Shown here piece after piece: positions 1 to 6,051 of a stretch of DNA of 18,022 nucleotides (its first letter is position 1; each line of letters opens with the position of its first letter). The stretch is taken from positions 1-18,022 of the forward strand of contig DASXSU010000045.1 of the NCBI GenBank assembly GCA_036505795.1. The letters run 5' to 3'. The notes under the pieces are model-generated. The model had not been told where the DNA came from. It worked only from the letters and a program-made list of their open reading frames with translations, and made no database searches. The translations under genes and the position numbers were made by a program. This DNA comes from NS-11 sp036505795 (GTDB taxonomy: Bacteria > Nitrospirota > Nitrospiria > Nitrospirales > NS-4).

Positions 1-428
1 AGCGCATCCGGGGTCCATTCAAATTCCGTCGCATGAGCCTTGACATCGCTTCCGGATCCGAGTCCCATCTGCGCAACGACCGCGGAAAATGGGCACCCGG
101 ATTTTTTCTCGCCAGAGTCGGTGACGGGCGCTGTCGCGGCCGGCTTCTCACTGTAATGCTCATTTAAGTAATTGGCCATTTCGGCCTGGCCCGAGCCTTC
201 GGCGCGAAGCCCTCCACGAGTCATTTCAAACGGTTCCGCCGCGGCGGTTCGGCCGCCGAGCTGGACACCGAGGGAGCTGACCATTTGGGTCTCGCCGGGA
301 TTGGTGACCATGGTGAAGCGCGCCCCGCAGGACGGGCAGCCGAAAAAGACCCCTAGGGAGCCTTCCACCGGTTTCTCAACTTTTTCGAAGTTCATGTAGG
401 TTTCACATTTCATGCAGACAAACTTCAT
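1..428 (-). CDS. Zinc-ribbon protein, probable PCP-reductase-domain protein (partial, runs off left edge)
   Basis: An open frame of 142 codons runs from an ATG at 428 to the left edge without a stop, so the C-terminus is missing. A good Shine-Dalgarno (AAGGAG, 7 nt before the ATG) supports the start. The N-terminus holds two CxxC pairs (C5/C8 and C31/C34), which is a rubredoxin-like zinc ribbon. Residues about 45-125 look low in conserved motifs and partly disordered. The last visible residues, FEWTPDA, resemble the start of the small PCP_red domain of light-independent protochlorophyllide reductase subunit B; this domain call is an inference because the domain lies beyond the edge. The gene follows the Mrp-type ATPase by 23 bp, so the two are probably co-transcribed, and an iron-sulfur or metal-related role is plausible but unproven. 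No other function can be assigned. Confidence 0.7.
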   Translation of the reverse strand, partial: MKFVCMKCETYMNFEKVEKPVEGSLGVFFGCPSCGARFTMVTNPGETQMVSSLGVQLGGRTAAAEPFEMTRGGLRAEGSGQAEMANYLNEHYSEKPAATAPVTDSGEKKSGCPFSAVVAQMGLGSGSDVKAHATEFEWTPDA

Positions 429-451
429 CGCGAGACTCCTTCAGTAGAACT

Positions 452-1366
452 TTACAGTTGCCGCGCCATGATCTTTTTATAGTCTAGCAGTCCCTTGACG
501 CGGGTCACAATCTCATCATACCGCTTGAGGGTGGAATGGTCGCCGCCAATCAGGGGTAAGCCCTTGTCGAAGGACCGGGCAAGCTGGCGGTCAAAGGGGA
601 TGCGCCCCAAGAGGGGCAGGTCCAACGCTTGGCACATCGCCTCCGTATCACCCTCGAACAACTCGCTTTCGATCCCACAGTGCGGGCACAGGTACTGGCT
701 CATGTTTTCCACGATCCCAATGACCTTGATACCGAGGTCCCGGGCATAGGCGATGGATTTCTGAACCACATCGGATGCGATTTCGGAGGGGGTCGTGACC
801 ATGATCGCCCCGTCGAGATCGGGAATGAACCCGGCTATGACAGGCGGCTTGTCAGCAGCCGCCCCCGGAGGAAGGTCCGTGAGCAGATAATCCAGCTCAC
901 CCCAGACAATGTCGGCGATGAATTCGCGAATGACATTCATCTCGGTGAGGCCGAGCCAGACCGGACTGAGATCCATGGGGCCCTTCCACTGAACAGGGGC
1001 CATCTCCTCGAGAAAAAAGTCCATCGAGCCCACCTTGATCCCGAGCGGTCCCACCGGCGGTATGGCGCCGTCCGGCGTGATGGTGAACCGCTGGCCGCGC
1101 ATGCCCAGCATCTTCGGCACGCAGGGCCCGTTGAGATCAACATCAAGCACGCCGACGTGATGGCCCTGGCGCGCGAATGCGAGCGCGAGATTCACGGTCG
1201 TCATGCTCTTGCCGACGCCGCCCTTTCCGCTCATGACCACGAGCTTCTGGCGAATCCCGGCCATCCGGTCTTTCACCGCCTTCATCTGCTCGGTGATCTG
1301 CTGGACGACTTTGGCATCGTCCGTGTATTTCAAACGGCCGAGAATGTCTTTCAAATCGTGAGACAT
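452..1366 (-). CDS. mrp: Mrp/ApbC/NBP35-family P-loop ATPase (iron-sulfur cluster carrier type)
   Basis: This 304-residue protein belongs to the MinD/ParA-like Mrp (ApbC, NBP35) family, whose members carry and transfer [4Fe-4S] clusters in the cytoplasm. The deviant Walker A motif SGKGGVGKS is at residues 46-54, the switch-like DVDLNGP at about 75-81, and the cluster-binding CPHC pair at C227/C230 is present. The first 40 residues resemble the short DUF59-less N-terminal helix region, so the usual N-terminal DUF59 domain of Mrp is absent. The family motif PPGTGD is replaced by PPGAAADKP (166-174). The ATG at 1366 has no clear Shine-Dalgarno. A candidate promoter lies about 40 bp upstream, separating this gene from the cys genes. 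The zinc-ribbon gene follows after 23 bp. Family assignment is firm; the client proteins are unknown. Confidence 0.9.
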   Translation of the reverse strand: MSHDLKDILGRLKYTDDAKVVQQITEQMKAVKDRMAGIRQKLVVMSGKGGVGKSMTTVNLALAFARQGHHVGVLDVDLNGPCVPKMLGMRGQRFTITPDGAIPPVGPLGIKVGSMDFFLEEMAPVQWKGPMDLSPVWLGLTEMNVIREFIADIVWGELDYLLTDLPPGAAADKPPVIAGFIPDLDGAIMVTTPSEIASDVVQKSIAYARDLGIKVIGIVENMSQYLCPHCGIESELFEGDTEAMCQALDLPLLGRIPFDRQLARSFDKGLPLIGGDHSTLKRYDEIVTRVKGLLDYKKIMARQL

Positions 1367-1406
1367 GGGTTCGACGTCCAGGTTAAAACAAGCTAAAGAA
1401 CGGACA

Positions 1407-1436
1407 AAGCTATCATGCAGCTGGAAAGGGTGTCAA
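1407..1436 (-). promoter_or_regulatory. Candidate sigma-70 promoter of the mrp operon
   Basis: On the minus strand a perfect -35 hexamer TTGACA (1431-1436) is followed after 18 bp by TAGCTT (1407-1412), a weak -10. The implied start site is near 1400, giving a leader of about 35 nt before the ATG at 1366. It lies in the 124-bp gap after the preceding gene, where a new transcription unit would be expected. The -10 match is only 3 of 6, so this is tentative. Confidence 0.4.
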
Positions 1437-1490
1437 TTTCCGGGGGTCCTAGGCGGTGGCCGGCGGCAAAGGCCTGACCGGCGAGGGAAT

Positions 1491-2522
1491 TCAGGACCGC
1501 CTGTCGGCCAGAGCAGCCAGTTTGTTTTTGGCAGCGCCGGATTTCAAGGTCTCCATGGCGATCGGGACGGCGGCGCGGATCGAAGAGGCCTTCCCCGCCA
1601 TATATAAGATGGCCGCGGCATTCATGACGATCCAGGCGGTGCCGGCTCCTTGCAACTCGTTCGCGAGAAGTGTTGTCAGCAGGGCCGCCTCTTCGGCCAG
1701 ATCTATCGGAACCGGTACATCCATCCGTCCCATCTGTATCCCGGCATCCTTCGGATGGATCGTCAGCGGTGTGATGCGATCATCACGGAGCTCAATGGCT
1801 TTGGTTACCGAGGTGATCGAGAGTTCCGGCTCGCCTTCGATGCCTCTCAACACCAGCGCTTGAGGGGTTCCGATCATGCGCAAGGCTTCGGCGATTTTCT
1901 CAAAATACGGCGGATGTGAGATGCCGATGATCGAGACCGGCGCGCGCGCCGGATTCATAAGCCGGGCAACCGGCTGAAAGAAGGTCCGCACGCCGAGTTC
2001 CTTTCGCATTTCCAAGAAACTGTGGACCGGCGGATGGTACAAGGCGATGTCAAGGTAGCCTAATCCCTTCTCGGTCACCTCTTTGGCGACATCGTCCGGC
2101 GTCAGGTCGATCGGAATATTCAAAGCCGCGGCGACCGCGGCGGTGGATCGCCGGCCCGGAACCCCTTCAAAGCCGTGCAGAAGAAGATGGACGCCGGCAG
2201 CGGCGGCAATGATGGCCGCGGGTAACAGCGCGTGCCATCCGTCCTGCTTCCCGGCATAGGTGGGAATATCGACCACGGTAATCCCGGTCGGAATCGGCAG
2301 AGGTTTGACATAGCCGCGCGCCACTGACGCGAACGCCGCAAGCTCCGATACTGATTCGGATTTGACGCGCATGGCAAGCAGGAAGGCGCCCGTCTGCACC
2401 GGAGTCGCCTGCTTTTCGAGCAGCCAGCGCATTGCTGCGGTCGCTTCCTGATAGGTCAAATCCTTTGAGGCTTTGTCGCCTTTACCGACCTTGGCGATCA
2501 CGTCTTGCATGGTGAGCGACAT
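1491..2522 (-). CDS. TrpD2-like protein of the anthranilate phosphoribosyltransferase (glycosyltransferase 3) family
   Basis: The 343-residue protein matches the two-domain fold of anthranilate phosphoribosyltransferase over its length: an N-terminal helical part with PVQTGAFLLAMRVKSES (about 41-57), then the nucleoside-phosphorylase-like domain with NPARAP (190-195) and VLRGIEGEPEL (224-234). The PRPP-binding glycine motif GTGGDG of true TrpD is replaced by PTYAGKQDG at about 87-95, so the tryptophan-pathway reaction is unlikely. Related TrpD2/YbiB proteins have no established metabolic role. The start lies 2 bp after the cysN stop, so the gene is the last member of the sulfate-activation operon. 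No clear Shine-Dalgarno precedes it, suggesting translational coupling. What it does for sulfur metabolism is not known; family membership is well supported, function is not. Confidence 0.8.
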   Translation of the reverse strand: MSLTMQDVIAKVGKGDKASKDLTYQEATAAMRWLLEKQATPVQTGAFLLAMRVKSESVSELAAFASVARGYVKPLPIPTGITVVDIPTYAGKQDGWHALLPAAIIAAAAGVHLLLHGFEGVPGRRSTAAVAAALNIPIDLTPDDVAKEVTEKGLGYLDIALYHPPVHSFLEMRKELGVRTFFQPVARLMNPARAPVSIIGISHPPYFEKIAEALRMIGTPQALVLRGIEGEPELSITSVTKAIELRDDRITPLTIHPKDAGIQMGRMDVPVPIDLAEEAALLTTLLANELQGAGTAWIVMNAAAILYMAGKASSIRAAVPIAMETLKSGAAKNKLAALADRRS

Positions 2523-2524
2523 CG

Positions 2525-4348
2525 TTAGATCGAATAGTGGAACTGCTGTTTGGCGCCGATGGCCTGGGCGAGGACGCCGCGGTGCTTCAGTTCCTCCACG
2601 ATGCGGTCGGCGATCGCGTCGAAATCCTTCGGGCCGGCAAAGGCCAGATCCGTATTGGCCGGAGGTTCTTCTTCCGTATTGGACATGTGTACGGCGGTGA
2701 CCGGGGCGGGATGGACCAGCGTCCGAATGGTATCGACCGCGATCGGTCCAAAAGGATTCGTTGACACGACGATCAAGCCGGTATCAATCAGGAGGCGCGC
2801 GACTTCGCCGAATCGCCGGATCATCTCGCCCGCGTCCTCCTCGCCGATATCGTTGTCAAGGCCGCGGCGCAGATTTTCAGCGGCCAGGAGGTACGAGTGC
2901 CGGCTGTCGGCCACCAGCCTCGCTTCCAGGCGGCGCGCGAGAAATGACGTCCCGCTTTGCGCTTCCCCGGTGATGAGCACGAGGGCGGCACGGTGTCCAT
3001 ATTGTGTCGCCCGTTCATCGAGCCCGACATCCCCTTTGATCCAGGAGATGTCCCGCTGCCGGGCCTCCTCACGAAGAACGGTCTGCTCGTCGCGGACCGC
3101 TTCGGTGATGATGCCACCGCCGGAAAGGTCGTACTGGTCGACCAGGACGAACCGGCCGGTCCCTTCGAACTCAGCGTATGGGTCGAACGCAATCGGAGAC
3201 TTGGTCCGAATGGTGATCTCGGCTACCTCATTCTTACCCACGCTCTGTTGCGTGGAGCGCGCCTCCAGATCGGCGGCATCAATGATTCGATGAATGACGG
3301 AGACCTCGCATTCCACCTCCCGGGTCGCCAAGCGCAGAAGATACTTTTTCCCGATTTCCAACGGGCGCTTGCCGAGCCAAAAGAGGTTGCAGCGAAAGGC
3401 GGTCGACTCAAGGGGCGCCGTCTCTGGATGCGACGCGATTTCGCCGCGCTCGATGAAGATCTGATCGTCCAGTGTAAGACCGGTCGACTGCCCACCATGC
3501 GCTTCCGTCGGCACCGGCTCCACATTAAATCCTTCAATGGATTTTACAATCGCGGATTTATTGGATGGGGAAAAGAGAAGCCGGTCGCCCACCCGCACCT
3601 TTCCGGAGGTGACCCGGCCGGCGATGATACGGCGGGCATCGAACTTATAGACATCCTGAACCGGGAAACGAAGAGGTTGGCTGTCGCGGTCCAGCTCTTT
3701 TTTAAAGAGACCGAGGGTTTCCAGGACGGTCGGACCTTGATGCCACGGCATGCGCTCGCTCCGCTCGGCAATGTTGTCACCAAGCTTGGCGCTGGCCGGA
3801 ATGAAACGCTCCGGCGTCACATGAAGTTGTCGTAAAAAATCCCGGTACTCTTTCTCGATGGCCTCAAACACATCCTGACGGTACCCGACAAGATCCATTT
3901 TGTTCACCACGACCGCGACCTGCCGGACGCCCAGCATAGAGAGCAACTGACCGTGGCGCTTGGACTGTTCCTTGACGCCTTCCTGCGCGTCGATGAGGAG
4001 GAGAGCGGCTTCAGCCCGCGCGGCGCCGGAGATCATATTCTTGAGAAATTCCTTGTGCCCGGGGGCGTCAATAATGATGTACTGGCGATTTTTCCAGGTA
4101 AAGAATGTGCGCGCAGAATCGATCGTAATGCCCTGTTCCTGCTCCTCAAGGAAGGCGTCGAACAGGAACGCATACTCGAACTCTTTGCCCTGCCGCCGAC
4201 AAATTTCACGCACCTTGTCCAGCTTGCCTTCCGGCAGCGTGCCGGTGTCCGCGAAGAGGCGCCCCAGCAGGGTGGACTTGCCGTGGTCCACGTGCCCGAC
4301 AATGACGATGTTCATGTTCTCGGTCGGCGTGAAGAGCGCAGTGGTCAT
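2525..4348 (-). CDS. cysN: Sulfate adenylyltransferase subunit 1 (CysN) fused to a degenerate APS-kinase domain
   Basis: CysN is the GTPase subunit of ATP sulfurylase, driving synthesis of APS from sulfate and ATP together with CysD. The 607 residues contain an EF-Tu-like G domain (P-loop GHVDHGKST at 18-26, DAPGH at 94-98, NKMD at 149-152), two beta-barrel domains (about 228-420), and a C-terminal APS-kinase-like domain (about 450-600), the layout of a CysNC fusion. The kinase half appears dead: its P-loop reads GEAQSGTS (461-468), so the lysine is a threonine, and the usual LDGDN motif reads LAAEN (488-492). Plain CysN is about 475 residues, so the extra length is this remnant. It follows cysD by 34 bp and precedes the TrpD2-like gene by 2 bp. 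The GTPase assignment is firm; loss of kinase activity is inferred from missing residues. Confidence 0.95.
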   Translation of the reverse strand: MTTALFTPTENMNIVIVGHVDHGKSTLLGRLFADTGTLPEGKLDKVREICRRQGKEFEYAFLFDAFLEEQEQGITIDSARTFFTWKNRQYIIIDAPGHKEFLKNMISGAARAEAALLLIDAQEGVKEQSKRHGQLLSMLGVRQVAVVVNKMDLVGYRQDVFEAIEKEYRDFLRQLHVTPERFIPASAKLGDNIAERSERMPWHQGPTVLETLGLFKKELDRDSQPLRFPVQDVYKFDARRIIAGRVTSGKVRVGDRLLFSPSNKSAIVKSIEGFNVEPVPTEAHGGQSTGLTLDDQIFIERGEIASHPETAPLESTAFRCNLFWLGKRPLEIGKKYLLRLATREVECEVSVIHRIIDAADLEARSTQQSVGKNEVAEITIRTKSPIAFDPYAEFEGTGRFVLVDQYDLSGGGIITEAVRDEQTVLREEARQRDISWIKGDVGLDERATQYGHRAALVLITGEAQSGTSFLARRLEARLVADSRHSYLLAAENLRRGLDNDIGEEDAGEMIRRFGEVARLLIDTGLIVVSTNPFGPIAVDTIRTLVHPAPVTAVHMSNTEEEPPANTDLAFAGPKDFDAIADRIVEELKHRGVLAQAIGAKQQFHYSI

Positions 4349-4382
4349 GTTATTGTTTGGAAGTCATTTTCAGCATCCTGCG

Positions 4383-5183
4383 CTACATGTAGCCGTCTTT
4401 GCGCAGTAGTTCCATGCCACGGCCTTCGTCCTGCGCACGGCCAGACCGTTCTGCGACGGTGGTGTGCCGCAGCTCTTCAATGATTTCGGCCACCGTGGTG
4501 GCCTTCGATTTGATTGAACCCGTGCAGGGGGCGCAGCCGAGACTGCGATAGCGGGTGCCGTCGCCCTTGTCAAAGTACAGATCGATGATCGGAATGTCCT
4601 CTGCCTGGATGTATTCCCAGACATTAATCTCCGTCCAGTCCAAAAGCGGATGGATACGGATGTGTGTGCCTTCGGGGAAGGTGGTCTTAAACTGATCCCA
4701 TAGTTCCGGCGGTTGTTCGCGAAAGTCCCAGTCGCCGTGCTTGTCGCGCGGCGAGAAATAGCGCTCCTTGGCCCGGGTCCCTTCTTCATCCGCCCGCACT
4801 CCCAGAATGACGCCGGTGTAGCCCTTCTCCGCCAGCAAGTCTTTCAGGCCATTCGTTTTCAGCGCGGTGCAACAGGCGACGCGTCCAAGGGTGTGATTCA
4901 TGCCGTTCGCCAACGCTACTTTGTTCTGGCCGATGACCAGGTTTAGGCGCCATTCACGCGCGACGCGATCACGGTACTCGATCATCGCCGGAATCTTGTA
5001 GCTGGTGTCGATATGGATCAGCGGAAACGGCACGTGGCCGAAGAAGGCTTTTCGGGCGAGCCACAACAGGACGGTCGAGTCCTTGCCCATAGACCACAGC
5101 ATCGCTAGGTTGTCGAAGTGTTTGTAAGCCTCGCGCAAGATGTAGACACTCTGGTCTTCGAGATGACGTAGGTGAGTAGTCAT
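4383..5183 (-). CDS. cysD: Sulfate adenylyltransferase subunit 2 (CysD)
   Basis: CysD is the catalytic adenylyltransferase subunit of bacterial ATP sulfurylase, an ATP-pyrophosphatase-fold protein that works as a heterodimer with CysN in the cytoplasm. The 266 residues begin with the family N-terminus THLRHLEDQSVYILREA. The PP-loop reads SMGKDST (about residues 31-37), followed by ARKAFFGHVPFPLIHIDTSYK and the C-terminal ERSGRAQDE...DGYM block. It is somewhat shorter than the roughly 300-residue E. coli protein, mainly through a shorter N-terminus and lost loops. The ATG at 5183 has no obvious Shine-Dalgarno, and the region just upstream is the repeat and terminator insert described at 5188-5349, so expression may depend on readthrough from cysH. 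It precedes cysN by 34 bp. Confidence 0.95.
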   Translation of the reverse strand: MTTHLRHLEDQSVYILREAYKHFDNLAMLWSMGKDSTVLLWLARKAFFGHVPFPLIHIDTSYKIPAMIEYRDRVAREWRLNLVIGQNKVALANGMNHTLGRVACCTALKTNGLKDLLAEKGYTGVILGVRADEEGTRAKERYFSPRDKHGDWDFREQPPELWDQFKTTFPEGTHIRIHPLLDWTEINVWEYIQAEDIPIIDLYFDKGDGTRYRSLGCAPCTGSIKSKATTVAEIIEELRHTTVAERSGRAQDEGRGMELLRKDGYM

Positions 5184-5187
5184 GAGT

Positions 5188-5349
5188 GTTTAGCGCCTGC
5201 GGCGTTCGCGCCCGCGGCTGACCAAGGGAAAAAGGGTGCGTCCCGGCGCACCCAGGGCGGGCGGGTGCAATAGCGCCGACGTCTTGGCGGAGCAGCGTTC
5301 AAGCGCCTGCGGCTTCCGTAGCTGCGACGTCTTGGCGGAGCAGCGTTCA
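5188..5349. repeat. Degenerate repeat insert between cysH and cysD
   Basis: Almost the whole 163-bp gap between cysH and cysD is repetitive. A 25-bp perfect direct repeat (5277-5301 and 5325-5349) extends to about 31 bp with two mismatches, giving a 48-bp period. A second module containing AGCGCCTGCGGC occurs at 5192-5203 and 5302-5313 with similar flanks. The distal 25-bp copy includes the cysH stop codon. The insert also holds the hairpin at 5229-5253. It does not look coding. Its makeup suggests a small dispersed repeat element, but genome-wide copies cannot be seen from this window. Confidence 0.75.
5229..5253 (-). terminator. Intrinsic-terminator-like hairpin between cysH and cysD
   Basis: On the minus strand a perfect 7-bp GC-rich stem (GGGTGCG / CGCACCC) encloses a 6-nt loop, CCGGGA, and is followed directly by TTTTT. 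This is the form of a Rho-independent terminator for transcripts coming from cysH. The cysD start codon is only 45 bp beyond and no promoter is evident in between, so it may act as a partial terminator that lowers cysDN expression relative to cysIH. Confidence 0.6.
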
Positions 5350-6051
5350 TTTGGGATGCAACCCGCATTCCGTCTTCGTGAAACCGGCCCAGCGGCCGGC
5401 GCGGGAATCTTCGCCGGGCTGGACAGCCCGGGTGCAGTACGTGCACCCGAGACTTGGGTACCCTTGATCGTGAAGAGGGTTATAGGGCACGTCGTACAGT
5501 TTGATATATTTCCACACGTCCTCATTGGTCCACCGCGCTAGTGGATTGAACTTGACCAATTCGAACTGCGTATCCCACTCGACGATCTTAGCGGTGGCGC
5601 GGCGGGCAGACTGCTCGCGACGAATGCCGGTGATCCAGGCTTTGTACGGCTTGAGGGCCCTTGCCAGCGGCTCGACCTTTCGCTGGTTACAGCACTCGTC
5701 GGGTTGCCGTTCCCACAACTTATCGCCGAATTGAGCGGCCTGCTGCTCCGGCGTGAGGAGCGACTTCACCTGTATCGGCGCAATCCCATATCTTTTCACG
5801 AGGGCATCGCGCGTGGCATAGGTCTCCGTGAACAGAAAGTCCGTATCCAGATAGAGGATCGGGACAGCCGCATTGATGCGCGAGAGCATATCGATCAGCG
5901 CCACGTCTTCTGCGCCAAAGCTGCTCGCGAGAACAATATTAGGAAAGTACGCGCTCAGCGCAACGCGCAATATCTCCTGAGGCGATTGCGTCTCCAATTC
6001 TTCGTTTCGTTGAATCAGCTGAAGATCAGCTGAGGGAGCAGGCGCCATCAT
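5347..6051 (-). CDS. cysH: Assimilatory adenylyl-sulfate (APS) reductase, [4Fe-4S] type
   Basis: This 234-residue PAPS-reductase-family protein reduces activated sulfate to sulfite, with thioredoxin or glutaredoxin as reductant. Four cysteines, CC at 120-121 and CxxC at 203/206, form the [4Fe-4S] site that distinguishes APS reductases from cluster-free PAPS reductases. The catalytic cysteine lies in the C-terminal ECGLH motif (C229). The substrate region SSFGAEDV (43-50) and TGIRREQSA (141-149) are also present. Length is normal for the bacterial enzyme. The ATG overlaps the stop of the upstream reductase gene (ATGA), a sign of translational coupling; a second ATG follows directly. The stop codon sits inside a repeat copy. 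The neighbouring sulfurylase and sulfite reductase genes confirm the pathway. Confidence 0.95.
   Translation of the reverse strand: MMAPAPSADLQLIQRNEELETQSPQEILRVALSAYFPNIVLASSFGAEDVALIDMLSRINAAVPILYLDTDFLFTETYATRDALVKRYGIAPIQVKSLLTPEQQAAQFGDKLWERQPDECCNQRKVEPLARALKPYKAWITGIRREQSARRATAKIVEWDTQFELVKFNPLARWTNEDVWKYIKLYDVPYNPLHDQGYPSLGCTYCTRAVQPGEDSRAGRWAGFTKTECGLHPK

Noticed and set aside
629..1396. A 255-codon plus-strand frame opposite the Mrp ATPase gene
   Set aside because: It is antisense to the well-supported Mrp frame, rich in His, Arg and Asp as typical of shadow frames, with no ribosome site or family likeness.
1437..1490. GC-rich inverted segments (GCCGG/CCGGC) after the TrpD2-like gene as a terminator
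   Set aside because: The stems are only about 5 bp, overlap in several alternatives, and no T run follows on the minus strand.
2957..3835. A 292-codon open frame on the plus strand opposite cysN
   Set aside because: It is antisense to a clear CysN reading frame with all GTPase motifs; high-GC codon use often leaves open frames on the other strand, and the translated product resembles no family.
5277..5349. Direct repeats with 48-bp period considered as a CRISPR array
   Set aside because: Only two full copies exist, the units are not palindromic in the CRISPR manner, the spacer-like part recurs as another repeat module, and no cas genes are nearby.
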